A DNA stretch of 37,048 nt from Chloroflexota bacterium (GTDB lineage: Bacteria; Chloroflexota; Limnocylindria; Limnocylindrales; CSP1-4), in the NCBI GenBank assembly GCA_027364875.1, contig DAHXON010000027.1, positions 1 to 37,048 on the forward strand, in the 5' to 3' direction. This document shows positions 18,061 through 27,808 of the stretch, piece by piece. A model generated the notes under the pieces. The model did no database searches and had not been told where the DNA came from. It saw nothing but the letters and a program-made list of their open reading frames with translations. Every line of letters starts with the position of its first letter. Positions within the stretch are counted from its first letter, which is position 1. The position numbers and the translations under genes were made by a program.

Positions 18061-19170
18061 ATGTCCGCCACGTCGACCCCAATCCCTTCGCCGGTCCCGC
18101 CGATCGGGCGGCTGCGCGGCTTCCATCCCGGCTGGTTCGGGGCCGTCATGGGGACGGCGATCGTCGGCATCGTCGGCTATCAGAATCCGGGCAACCAGGC
18201 CGGGTTCAGGGACACCGCACACTCCTTCGGCGTCTTCATGGTCGCGGGCGCGGCGATCCTCGCGATTGCCCTTGGCGTTCCGTATCTGGTTCGATGGCTG
18301 CGACATCCGGGGGCGGCGGTCGCGGACCTCCGAAACCCTGTCGCGGGCGCGCTGTACGGCACGTTCCCCGGCGGACTGCTGGTGCTCGCGGTGGGCGTCG
18401 CTACCGTCGGGCCATCGCTGGGTGCGCCTGATGCCGTCACGACGACCGTGGCAGTGCTCGCCTCGTTGGGCATCGTCCTAGCATTCGCCGTCAGCGTCGT
18501 CTTCGCGTACTTGCTGTTCGCGACGCCGCAGATCGGGCCGCAGACGGCGAACGGCGCCTGGTTCATCCCGCCGGTCGTCAACATCGTGGCGCCTCTCGCG
18601 CTTGCCCCGCTCGTTTCCCACGTTGGTACCGGCGACGCGGTCACCCTCGTCGTGGCCGGGTACGCGTTCCTGGGCATGGGTTTGTTGCTCTTCGTTCTCG
18701 TCGCCTCACTGATTTACGACCGGCTCGTGTCCCAGCCGCTGCCGGCCGCGCCGCTCGCGCCCTCGCTGTGGATCGGCCTCGGCCCGGTCGGGGTGGGGGT
18801 CCTCGGGATTCTGCGACTGGCCCAGGTGGGTGCGCCTATATGGGGTTCGGCCGCGGGCGCCGTCTCGGCGTTTTCCAACATCGGCGCCGCGCTTCTGTGG
18901 GGCTTCGGGATCTGGTGGCTCGCTGCCGCGGTGCTTCTGCTCGCGAGCTACCTGCGTGCCGGACGGCTTCCGTACAGCGTGGGCTGGTGGGCCTTCACAT
19001 TCCCGCTCGGCGCATATGCCGCGGCGACGCTGGCACTCGGACGAGCCTGGCAATCCGGCATCCTCGAGGATCTGGCGGTGGCGCTCTTCGTGCTGCTGGC
19101 AGTCTTCTGGCTGGTCGTCAGCCTTGGCACGCTCCGTGCGATCCGGTCCGGAGCCGCGTGGGCGAGGTGA
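18061..19170 (+). CDS. TDT (tellurite-resistance/dicarboxylate/sulfite) family transporter
   Basis: FHPGWFGAVMGTAIVGIV start and ten-TM hydrophobic pattern. Confidence 0.8.
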   Translation: MSATSTPIPSPVPPIGRLRGFHPGWFGAVMGTAIVGIVGYQNPGNQAGFRDTAHSFGVFMVAGAAILAIALGVPYLVRWLRHPGAAVADLRNPVAGALYGTFPGGLLVLAVGVATVGPSLGAPDAVTTTVAVLASLGIVLAFAVSVVFAYLLFATPQIGPQTANGAWFIPPVVNIVAPLALAPLVSHVGTGDAVTLVVAGYAFLGMGLLLFVLVASLIYDRLVSQPLPAAPLAPSLWIGLGPVGVGVLGILRLAQVGAPIWGSAAGAVSAFSNIGAALLWGFGIWWLAAAVLLLASYLRAGRLPYSVGWWAFTFPLGAYAAATLALGRAWQSGILEDLAVALFVLLAVFWLVVSLGTLRAIRSGAAWAR

Positions 19171-19198
19171 GGCACTCCCGCAGGCGGCGGGGCGGCAA

Positions 19199-20455
19199 GT
19201 GACGGGCAATACCGTCACGCCAGGCGTGGAATCGGCGAGCGGGCTTTCGGCCGCCACCGAGCCCACCACGGTCGTCGCCATCGCTCCGCCGACTCTGTTC
19301 GGCCTCTTCCGAACTTTCTTCAAGGTTGGATCGACCGCCTTCGGGATGGCCACCCTGCAGAGTGTTCGCACGGCAACGGTCAAGCTCGGCTGGATGACCA
19401 GAGCGGAGATCGACGAGGGGCTCGGTCTGGTCCAGCTCTATCCGGGCGCGATGATTGTCGATCTCGTGACCTACATCGGCTATCGGAAACGCCGCGTGCC
19501 CGGAGCTCTCGTGGCGGCCGCCGGGTTCATAGCGCCTTCGCTGGCTATGACCCTCGCATTGGCCTGGCTGTACACCGCTTACGGGGCAACGCCGGGCGTG
19601 TCGCGCATGGTCGTCGGTCTCGATGCCATCGTCGTCGGCATCGTTGCCAGCGTCGCGGCTGACCTTGGAGCTCACCACTTCCGCGGTCCCGTCAGAGCGT
19701 TGGCGGGCCTCGCCGCGTTCGGGCTCGCGGTCGCCGGCGCCAACCCTCTCCTGATCGTCGTCGTGGGGCTGCTCGTGGGGGTGATCGCCCTACGTCCCGG
19801 CTCCTCCTCGATCGGCGCGGTACCACCGGACGAGCTTCAGTTCTCCCGTTCGAGGCTTGCGGGGGCGTTTGTTCCTGCGGCTCTCGTGGTCGGCGGCGTT
19901 GCGGTCGCGATCCTCGCCGGCGGGACGATTCGCGATCTGGTGTCTTCGATGGCCACGATCGGGACCGTGGCGTTCGGCAACGGATCGACGATCCTCCCCA
20001 TCCTGCAGCAGGACGTCGTGGCCAACCATCACTGGCTGACTCCCCAGGAGTTCGGCGTCGGCATCGCCTTTGGCCAGGCGACGCCCGGTCCTTTCCTGAG
20101 CACCGCGGCGTTCGTGGGCTTCCGTGTCGGAGGTCTGCTCGGCGCGGTCGTTGCCGAGATCGCGATCTTCGCGCCAAGCATCGCCATGACGACCGTCGCC
20201 GCCGAGATCTATCCCTACCTGCGGCGCCATGCCTGGGTCAAGGGCGCGATCGCCGGAATCATGGCGGCGTTCGTTGGTCTCCTCGCCGCGGTCGTCCTCT
20301 CGATGGGCCGTGACGTCATCACGGTTCCCGCAGCCCTGGTTCTGGCCCTCGGAGCGTTCGCGGCCATCCGGGCCTTCAAGCTGAACCCGCCGATCGTTTT
20401 CGGCGCCGGGCTGGCCCTCTGGGCGTTCTACCTCGTGCTCGGGGGAGCGGCGTAA
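19199..20455 (+). CDS. Chromate transporter family protein (ChrA-like)
   Basis: FRTFFKVGSTAFG...LQLYPGAMI-like VQLYPGAMIVD, GTVAFGNGSTILPILQQDVV, FGQATPGPF; GTG start at 19199. Confidence 0.88.
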   Translation: MTGNTVTPGVESASGLSAATEPTTVVAIAPPTLFGLFRTFFKVGSTAFGMATLQSVRTATVKLGWMTRAEIDEGLGLVQLYPGAMIVDLVTYIGYRKRRVPGALVAAAGFIAPSLAMTLALAWLYTAYGATPGVSRMVVGLDAIVVGIVASVAADLGAHHFRGPVRALAGLAAFGLAVAGANPLLIVVVGLLVGVIALRPGSSSIGAVPPDELQFSRSRLAGAFVPAALVVGGVAVAILAGGTIRDLVSSMATIGTVAFGNGSTILPILQQDVVANHHWLTPQEFGVGIAFGQATPGPFLSTAAFVGFRVGGLLGAVVAEIAIFAPSIAMTTVAAEIYPYLRRHAWVKGAIAGIMAAFVGLLAAVVLSMGRDVITVPAALVLALGAFAAIRAFKLNPPIVFGAGLALWAFYLVLGGAA

Positions 20456-20472
20456 AGATATCCGCCGCGATG

Positions 20473-21771
20473 CTAGGTCGCGCCTTCGTGGCCTCGTGCC
20501 CCCAAGCCCGCCGGCATCGGCGGCCGCGTTTCATACATCCGTAGCGCCGCCACCAGGGCCGACCCGAAGGCAAGAAACGCAACGACGCCGATCGCGGACT
20601 GGAAGCCGGCGAGGTCGGCGATCGCCCCCGACAGCAAGGCTCCGATGGCGAACCCGAGATCGCGCCAGAAACGGTAGGCGCCGAGCGCTGAGGCGCGCCA
20701 GGATGGATGGGCGACGTCGCTCACCGCGGCGAGCAGGGTCGGATAGACCATCGCCGTTCCCAGGCCCAGCAGCGCCGAGGCCCCGAGCCAGGGCGCGAAG
20801 CCATGCGCCGTCGCGAGCCCGGCAATCGCGGTGCCCTGGACGGCCATCCCGCCAACGATCAGGCGGCGCCGTCCGATCCGGTCCGAAAGCGGTCCGGTGA
20901 GAAGCTGGAGGAGGCCCCAGACCGCCGGATAAACGGCCGCAAGGATTCCGATCTCTCCGACCGAGAGTCCGGCGGCGGCGTAGTAGAGGGGCAGCAGACC
21001 CCAGGCCATGCCGTCCTTGAGGTTCGTTACGAGACCCGCCTGGCTGCAGGCCGAGAGCGCCGGTTCACGCAGGCTGACCCGAAGGAAGACTTCGGGCAGC
21101 GAGGGTCGTGGCTCTCCCCTGGCGCCGGCCGCCGTCTGCTGGCGCACCTCTTCGTGTGCGTGTCCGCGCGTTTCGCGCACGAGCAGGGTCGAGAGCGACA
21201 GCCCGAGTGCGACGTATCCCAGGCCCAGGAAGAAGGGCGCAGGCCTCAGGCCGGCCTCCTGGGCGATGAATCCGGTGGCCGCCGCGGTCAGCGCGAGGCC
21301 GCTGTATCCGGCCCATTCGTTCAGGCCGACCGCGAGTCCCCGCCGCGCCGGACCGGCCAGGTCCACCATCGCGTTGACCAGGTTCGTCCAGGCCAGGCCC
21401 TGATTGAGCGCGAGCAGGACGTTCGCCACGATGACCCAGCCCCAGTTGGGCGCCCAGATCAGCAGCAGCGGCACTGGAACGCCCGCGAGCCAGCCGGCGA
21501 CGAGAAGCGGCTTTCGGCCGACGCGGTCGGCGAGAGTCCCCGACGCGTAGTTCGTTACCGCCTTCACGACTCCGAAGGCGACGATGTAGGTCAAGGCATA
21601 AGTGGCGGCCTGGAGGCCGAAGATGCGCGTCGCGATGAGCGGCAGGATCGTCCGTTCCTGCCCGAGCACTCCGCCGACCAGCGCCTGGGTCGCGATGAGG
21701 AGGGTGAATTGACCGAGGTTTGCGCGCAGGCCAAGGCGAGGGGTTCGCGAAGCGGCGCGTTCGCTGCTCAT
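20473..21771 (-). CDS. MFS transporter
   Basis: 12-TM pattern; LADRVGRKPLLVAGW, LSDRIGRRRLIVGG. Confidence 0.88.
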   Translation of the reverse strand: MSSERAASRTPRLGLRANLGQFTLLIATQALVGGVLGQERTILPLIATRIFGLQAATYALTYIVAFGVVKAVTNYASGTLADRVGRKPLLVAGWLAGVPVPLLLIWAPNWGWVIVANVLLALNQGLAWTNLVNAMVDLAGPARRGLAVGLNEWAGYSGLALTAAATGFIAQEAGLRPAPFFLGLGYVALGLSLSTLLVRETRGHAHEEVRQQTAAGARGEPRPSLPEVFLRVSLREPALSACSQAGLVTNLKDGMAWGLLPLYYAAAGLSVGEIGILAAVYPAVWGLLQLLTGPLSDRIGRRRLIVGGMAVQGTAIAGLATAHGFAPWLGASALLGLGTAMVYPTLLAAVSDVAHPSWRASALGAYRFWRDLGFAIGALLSGAIADLAGFQSAIGVVAFLAFGSALVAALRMYETRPPMPAGLGARGHEGAT

Positions 21772-21784
21772 CGACCCATTTGCG

Positions 21785-22135
21785 CTAGAAGGTGACGACC
21801 TTGTCCGCCCAGATCGTCCAGTCGGTCAGCTCGGCCATCGTCGAGCGTCGGGCGGGTTCGACGAGCGGGTCGTCGGTCATGCCGCGGGCGTCGAGGCAGG
21901 TCCCACAGGCGCCCACGCCGACGCCCCTGGCACCGAGTCCCTTGATCATCCGCTCGAGGTTGTAGTAGCCGTCCGGAGTCTTCTGGCCGATCCTCGCGAC
22001 GGTGACGGCGTCGCCCATGAGGAAGACCCGCAGCTCGACGCCGTCGGATTTGGCGAGCGAGTTCGCGAGACGCATGCCGTTGTATGAGCGCTCGTTCCCG
22101 TATGCCGGCTCGTTGAGGATGATCAGAATCTTCAT
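21785..22135 (-). CDS. DsrE-family protein
   Basis: MKILIILNEPAYGNERSYNGMRLANSL...VFLMGDAV...GVGVGACGTCLDARGM. Confidence 0.85.
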   Translation of the reverse strand: MKILIILNEPAYGNERSYNGMRLANSLAKSDGVELRVFLMGDAVTVARIGQKTPDGYYNLERMIKGLGARGVGVGACGTCLDARGMTDDPLVEPARRSTMAELTDWTIWADKVVTF

Positions 22136-22172
22136 CGGGTACTCCTGGCCGTCGAGCCGGGACGAGCTCGAC

Positions 22173-22208
22173 TTATCAAGTATTCAAACGAGTTGTAGAA
22201 TATCAGCC
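22173..22208 (+). promoter_or_regulatory. Candidate promoter (TTATCA-N17-TAGAAT) with overlapping inverted repeat TATTC-N12-GAATA
   Basis: -35-like 22173-22178, -10-like 22196-22201, ATG at 22209; IR at 22181-22202. Confidence 0.5.
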
Positions 22209-22907
22209 ATGCAAAATCCCGGCCATGGACCCGCAGCCGACATCGGAACCAGAGCGGCGAAGAACGAACTCCAGGAAGCTTTCTCGCAGGTTGGGAAGGC
22301 GCTCGCCAATCCGCACCGGATCGAGCTCCTCGACCTGCTCGCACAGGGCGAGCGCCAGGTCGAAGCGCTGGCCGCCTCGGCCGACATCTCGGTCGCCCTT
22401 GCTTCGGCGCATCTCCAGGGCCTGCGACGGGCCGGCCTCGTGACCTCGCGGCGGGAAGGCACCAGGATCCTCTACCGTCTTGCCGGTGACGACGCCTACG
22501 CGCTGCTTACAGCCCTTCGGACGGTAGCGTCTCGTCTCGGCGACGCCCAACGGGCCGCGGCCGAGTATCTCGGGGCGCCGATGGAGGCTGTCAGTCGCGA
22601 GGAGCTGTTCGCGCGGGTTCGTTCGGGCGACGCGGTCGTTATCGACGTGCGTCCGCCTGAGGAATACGCGGCCGGGCACATCGCGGGCGCCGTCTCGGTC
22701 CCGCTCGACGATCTCGAGGCACGCCTCGCGGAGCTGCCGGCCGACGTAGAGCTTGTCGCCTACTGCCGCGGCCCGTACTGCGCGATGTCGGCCCAGGGGG
22801 TCGCGCTCCTTCATCGATTGGGCCGACGGGCCAGGCGTCTGGAGGATGGCTACCCCGAATGGCGTCTGGCCGGGTTGCCGGTCGAGCGTGGCGCAAAATC
22901 GTCGTAG
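22209..22907 (+). CDS. ArsR-family HTH fused to a rhodanese domain
   Basis: KALANPHRIELLDLLAQGERQVEALAASADISVALASAHLQGLRRAGLV + VVIDVRPPEEYAAGHIAGAVSVPLDDLEARLAELP...YCRGPYCAMS. Confidence 0.9.
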   Translation: MQNPGHGPAADIGTRAAKNELQEAFSQVGKALANPHRIELLDLLAQGERQVEALAASADISVALASAHLQGLRRAGLVTSRREGTRILYRLAGDDAYALLTALRTVASRLGDAQRAAAEYLGAPMEAVSREELFARVRSGDAVVIDVRPPEEYAAGHIAGAVSVPLDDLEARLAELPADVELVAYCRGPYCAMSAQGVALLHRLGRRARRLEDGYPEWRLAGLPVERGAKSS

Positions 22908-22929
22908 GCCCGTTGGCAACGAGCGTCCC

Positions 22930-23118
22930 ATGGCCCGTGTCTATCTCGACTACAACGCGAGCACGCCGATCGATCCGCGGGTGGCAGCCGTCATGCGGCC
23001 GCTGCTCGAAGGCCCGTTCGCCAACCCCAGCTCGAGCCACCCGGGCGGGCTCAAGGCTCGGGCGGTCATCGAGCGCGGGCGCTCGCAAGTCGCCTGGCTT
23101 CTCGGCGCGGCGTCCGAG
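22930..23118 (+). pseudogene. 5' remnant of a cysteine desulfurase (NifS/IscS-like) gene
   Basis: MARVYLDYNASTPIDPRVAAVMRPLLEGPFANPSSSHPGGLKARAVIERGRSQVAWLLGAASE then homology ends. Confidence 0.8.
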
Positions 23119-23119
23119 C

Positions 23120-23318
23120 TCTTCGGAAGCGGGGCACACTCGTCGAGGCACGGCTCACGCAGCAGGAGCTGGCCGAGCTGTCGGCGCGACGCGTGAGACT
23201 CTCGCGCGTACGCTCGCCGACTTCAGCTGTCGTGGCCTCCTCGGCACGGGTTGCTCACCAGGTGGTCATTCGTGACGCCGAACGCCTCGCCGAAATCGCC
23301 GACGGCCAGAATGAGTAG
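23120..23318 (+). pseudogene. 3' remnant of a Crp/Fnr-family regulator (HTH), frameshifted
   Basis: LRKRGTLVEARLTQQELAELS (frame A), GATRETLARTLADFSCRGLLGTG (frame B), VVIRDAERLAEIADGQNE* (frame A). Confidence 0.7.
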
Positions 23319-23420
23319 GACGGTCCCTGAATGCGAACGCGGCCGACGTGACTACTCGACGAGGCAGTCACCATTCGCGCCGGTGGCATGTTTGATCAAC
23401 AACATGAGTCGGAGGTCGCG

Positions 23421-23849
23421 ATGGCGCAGGCGAGACATTTCGTCGACATCGGCCGCCCCGTCGAGACGGTCTTCGCGTTCATGGCGGATGGCGAGAAGTG
23501 CCCGCAGTGGCGCTCCGGCATTCTCGACATCAAGCACATGTCGGGCGAAGGCGTCGGGGCGACGTACACCCAGGGCGTGCGGGGTCCGATGGGCCGCCGT
23601 GTCGCAGCTGACTATCGGATCACGGTCTTCGAGCCCAACCACCGGATTGAATTCCAGACGACGGCCGGGCCGGTTCGCCCTCACGGCCGCTACGACTTCG
23701 AGACCGTAGCTGGCGGCACGCGACTGACCTTCTCGCTCGACGCCGAGGTCAAAGGATTCCAGAAGCTACTGATGGGCTCGATGGTCCAGAAGACGATGGT
23801 CTCCGAAGTCACGGCCCTGGACAACGTCAAACGCATCCTGGAAGGCTGA
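23421..23849 (+). CDS. SRPBCC family (polyketide cyclase/START-like) protein
   Basis: ARHFVDIGRPVETVFAFMADGEKCPQWRSGI...; GGAGG RBS before ATG 23421. Confidence 0.85.
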   Translation: MAQARHFVDIGRPVETVFAFMADGEKCPQWRSGILDIKHMSGEGVGATYTQGVRGPMGRRVAADYRITVFEPNHRIEFQTTAGPVRPHGRYDFETVAGGTRLTFSLDAEVKGFQKLLMGSMVQKTMVSEVTALDNVKRILEG

Positions 23850-23889
23850 TCCAGGTTGCCAGGAACGGAGAGCGAGCAGAGGTCGCTAG

Positions 23890-24225
23890 ATGCAGATACC
23901 CAGGCCCAGCGATGCGGACAAGGCGCGGTTTCGGGCGCTCGTGCCTGACGATCCGACCGTCCAGGTCAAGCCGATGTTCGGCAACCTCGGAGCGTTTGTG
24001 AACGGCAACATGTTCATGGGCCTGTTCGGGTCGGACCTCGGAATCAAGCTCGCGCCTGTGGACGCGGCCGAGTTCCGCCTCATCGAGGGGGTTGGTCCGT
24101 TCGGCCCCGCCGAGCGGCCAATAGGCGGCTATCTCACCCTCCCGCCGTCGTTGACGGCCGCGGAGAGTGGCCGGTGGATAGCGCGGTCACTACATCACGT
24201 GGCGGCGCTGCCTCCCAGGAAGTGA
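23890..24225 (+). CDS. TfoX N-terminal-domain family protein
   Basis: VQVKPMFGNLGAFVNGNMFMGLFGSDLGIKL. Confidence 0.8.
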   Translation: MQIPRPSDADKARFRALVPDDPTVQVKPMFGNLGAFVNGNMFMGLFGSDLGIKLAPVDAAEFRLIEGVGPFGPAERPIGGYLTLPPSLTAAESGRWIARSLHHVAALPPRK

Positions 24226-24521
24226 GAGGGCGCACGATGGGTGGCCGGGCGAGGCGGCCATGAGGCGTCCCGGGCCGACGCCATTTCCGCGCGGCCCGAC
24301 ATGTTAGGGAAGACCGCGGAGCATCGGGGCGAGATCCATCGATCCGTCGAGAAGCTCCGAGCGATTTCCGACATAGTCCACCGACTGCCGGTATTGTCTC
24401 GGTAAGACGGACGCCAGCTCGCCCGTCCGGTCAGACAATCCGCGGAGGCTCAGGGCTCGATGCCACATATCTGTGCGAGGGCATCTTGGGGGATGGTTGA
24501 GGGCCAGCGGATTTGTAAGCC

Positions 24522-26441
24522 GTGACGCCCGACGCAGGCAAGCAGCCTGCAGGCGTCGCTCGTGCGGAGGGCCGCCAGGGCTTCCGCTCGCTCTTTGAGA
24601 ACATGCATGAGGGTCTGGCTCTCTGTCAGATGATCTATGCGGACGGCAAGCCGATCGACTGGGTCTACCTCGACGTTAATGCGGCTTTCGAATCCCAGAC
24701 CGGACTCGAGGGCGTGGTGGGCCGACGCGTATCCGAGGTCATCCCGGGCCTCCGTGAGTCTGACCCGGACCTTTTCGCTACGTACGGTCGTGTCGCCGCC
24801 GGCGGGCCGTCGGAACGTTTCGAGACTCACGTTGCCGCCCTCGACATGTGGTTCTCGGTTGCCGCGTACTGTCCGGCGCCGGGCAAGTTCATGGCCGTAT
24901 TCGACGTGATCACCGAGCGCGTTCGAGCCGAGCGAGCACTGCGGAGCGCCAACGCGCTGTTGTCGCGAACCGAATCCGTTGCCCACGTGGGAAGCTGGCG
25001 GGTTCCGCTCGATGGCGGCATGCCGACCTGGTCGGCCGAGATGTACCGCATCTTCGGTCTCGATCCGTCCGCAGCAGCTTCCGATACGGCCGCGATCTGG
25101 CAAAAGGCGATCCATCCCGACGATGCACCCGCAGTCGCGGCCGCGCGAGCCCGAACGCTCGCCGGGGAAGTCCTCGCCATCGAGTACCGGATCATCTGTC
25201 CCAACGGCGATGTCCGCTGGCTGCACGGCGAGAGCGAACAGGAACTGGACGAGGGTGGATCCCCGATCGCTATCGTCGGCTTCGTTCAGGACGTCACCGA
25301 TCGCAAGAACGCGGAAGCGTCGCTCGCGCAATCGCAGAAGATGGAGGCAATAGGCCGTCTCGCCGGCGGTGTCGCTCATGACTTCAACAACCTTCTCACC
25401 GCAATCGGTGGCTACGCCCGGCTCCTCGAGTCCGACCTCGCCGCCGGATCCGGGAGTGCGGAGGATGCTGCCGAGATCCGGCGGGCTGCCGACCGCGCTG
25501 CAGTCCTCACAGCGCGATTGCTGGCATTCGCAGGCCGCCAGGACGTGAGGCCCGAGGCGATCGATCTCTCATCAGCGGTGAACCAGATGCTGCCCATGCT
25601 GAGGCGGATGATCCCCGAGCGGATCCAGGTTGTGGCGGACCTCCAAAACGTCGCCGCGGTCGAAGCCGATCCGGGCGAGGTGGATCAGATCATCCTCAAC
25701 CTGGCCATCAACGCCGCCGATGCCATACCGGATATCGGGCGACTCTCGATCGAGACAGAGATGGTCGAGCACGGCACGGCCTACGTTCTCAGCCACCCCG
25801 GTCGCGGCACCGGCCCCCACGTGCGGCTGCGCGTGTCCGACACCGGAATCGGGATGGACGAGAAGACGCGCTCGCGGATTTTCGAGCCCTTCTTCTCGAC
25901 CAAGCCTGTCGGTCGGGGCACAGGTCTTGGCCTGGCCACCGTCTACGGCGTAGTGACTCGCATCGGCGGTTCCATCGAGGTCAACTCTGCCACCGGGCTT
26001 GGCACTGTGATCGAGGTAGACCTGCCTTCGTCTGGTGTGCTGCCCGCCTCATCCCCCGAGCCCGCCTCTATGGCTCGCGCTGAGGGAACCGAGCGAATCA
26101 TGCTCGTCGAGGACGAGGACAGAGTCCGCCAGTTCACGGCGGCCGTCCTCGCCCGTCTCGGGTACGCGGTCCTGCAGGCGGCGAGCCCTGGGGAAGCGTT
26201 GAGGGTCGCGCCTACCGACTACGACGTCCTCGTCACCGACGTCGTCATGCCGGACCTGAACGGAGCCGAGCTCGCTCGAAAAGTGAGAGACATGCGGCCC
26301 GATCTACCTGTTCTGTTCATGTCCGGCTACTCACATGGGACGGCGGACCTACCAGTCGAGCCCGGGTTCGCTCTACTGGCCAAGCCGTTCACTCCGGTCG
26401 CCCTGGGGAGGGCAATCCGGCGACTTCTCGAAAGAGTCTGA
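24522..26441 (+). CDS. PAS-domain hybrid sensor histidine kinase with C-terminal receiver domain
   Basis: PAS repeats, [35 protein letters not shown], receiver [13 protein letters not shown]...[13 protein letters not shown]...LLAKPF. Confidence 0.92.
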   Translation: MTPDAGKQPAGVARAEGRQGFRSLFENMHEGLALCQMIYADGKPIDWVYLDVNAAFESQTGLEGVVGRRVSEVIPGLRESDPDLFATYGRVAAGGPSERFETHVAALDMWFSVAAYCPAPGKFMAVFDVITERVRAERALRSANALLSRTESVAHVGSWRVPLDGGMPTWSAEMYRIFGLDPSAAASDTAAIWQKAIHPDDAPAVAAARARTLAGEVLAIEYRIICPNGDVRWLHGESEQELDEGGSPIAIVGFVQDVTDRKNAEASLAQSQKMEAIGRLAGGVAHDFNNLLTAIGGYARLLESDLAAGSGSAEDAAEIRRAADRAAVLTARLLAFAGRQDVRPEAIDLSSAVNQMLPMLRRMIPERIQVVADLQNVAAVEADPGEVDQIILNLAINAADAIPDIGRLSIETEMVEHGTAYVLSHPGRGTGPHVRLRVSDTGIGMDEKTRSRIFEPFFSTKPVGRGTGLGLATVYGVVTRIGGSIEVNSATGLGTVIEVDLPSSGVLPASSPEPASMARAEGTERIMLVEDEDRVRQFTAAVLARLGYAVLQAASPGEALRVAPTDYDVLVTDVVMPDLNGAELARKVRDMRPDLPVLFMSGYSHGTADLPVEPGFALLAKPFTPVALGRAIRRLLERV

Positions 26442-26678
26442 GCGGCCTGGGTCTCGGAACGGGCCGATCAGCATTGTCCTGACGGTCGTGATCGTCATCC
26501 TCGTCGGCTACCTCTCGATCAGCGGCAAGGGTGCTGCCGACGACTCCGAAACGATCGAGAGCTGAGCTACTGCCCTTGCCCCATAATCAGTCACCCCTGG
26601 TCGCTCGCTCCTCACAGGCGCCCTCGCCTCGCGGTAGATAGGCCGCTTTACTCGGCGGCCCTGGTATCGTCTGCCTGT

Positions 26679-27808
26679 ATGAGCGATCCGTTGTCCAGAC
26701 TCGGTTCGGGGCCTCCATCTGGCGGCCACCGACGCCAGGTCCTCGTCGGCTTCTTGCTCGTTCTGTTTGTCGTCGTGGTGTCTGCGTGCTCCAATACCGG
26801 GAGCCCGCGCCGGTCACGCCCACGCCTGCGGGCGTTGAGACGATCTCGCCTTCTGGCAGCACGACCTCGCCGCTCCTAACCAGCTCGCCCACACCCGAGG
26901 CCCAGCAGACGATCTCGCCCGAGCCCAGTGCGCTGCCCTCGGACACCCCCACCAACGGTCCTACGCCCCACAATCCCAAACCCTGGCTCGCCTGGAAGCC
27001 GAAGGGCAAGGGTGAAGTGCTGAAATCCATCAACTTGCCGCCGCCCTGGATCGGCGGCACGCGGACGACGGAGGACTTCGGGGTATACACGCCGCCCGGC
27101 TACAACCCTCAGGGGACACGTCACTACCCGGTAGTCTACGAAGCGCCCAGCCCATTCAAGTTGTGGAACAACGAGACGAACGCCGTCCAGGCGCTCGACT
27201 CGCTCATCGACGCGGGGACCATCCCGGCCATGATCGTCGTCTTCATCGACGAGTGGGGCGCACCGTACCCGGACACAGAGTGCGCCGACTCGGTCGACGG
27301 CAAGATGTGGATGGAGACCTTCATCTCCAGAACCGTCGTGGACTACGTCGACGCGCACTACCTCACGATCCGCAAGTCCGCAGCCCGGGCAGTCATGGGT
27401 ATGTCTACGGGTGGCTTCTGTGCGGCGATGCTCACCCTCCGACATCCGAGCGTCTTCGGTTCCTCGATTTCGTTTTCTGGCTACTACCAGGCGGGGACCG
27501 TGAGCGCCACGTCCGCCCGTCCCTTCGGCAATCAGCCTGCCGTCCTGCAAGCCCACTCGCCTCTGTATCTGGTTGGCGAGATCCCGCCGGCCGACCGCTC
27601 GAGCCTCTACTTCGTCGTCGTCGCCGATCCGAACCAGGCGTACTACGGACCGCAAGCTACAGCCTTCGAGAAGGCCCTCAAGGCGGACAAGTACCCGTAC
27701 ACCCCGATCGTCTCGGCCTATGGGCACGGCTGGCCCCAGGTCCGCCACGAATTCCAAGGAGCCCTGGAGCACTGGGCTGCCAGGCTCGCGTTCGAGGGGG
27801 TCCTCTAG
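26679..27808 (+). CDS. Extracytoplasmic esterase-family alpha/beta hydrolase (paralogue 1); lipoprotein signal is in a different frame from the catalytic domain
   Basis: 26679 frame encodes ...VLVGFLLVLFVVVVSACSNTG lipoprotein signal; 26786..27808 (-1 frame) encodes Thr/Pro linker + esterase with GMSTGGFCAAML. Confidence 0.7.

Noticed and set aside
18830-19198. N-terminal extension of the ChrA ORF
   Set aside because: Lies entirely in an alternative frame of the TDT gene; ChrA homology begins after the GTG at 19199.
22859-23275. 138-aa ORF downstream of ArsR-rhodanese as a real gene
   Set aside because: Mostly out of frame with cysteine desulfurase homology; only its end carries the Crp fragment, so it is better explained as pseudogene sequence.
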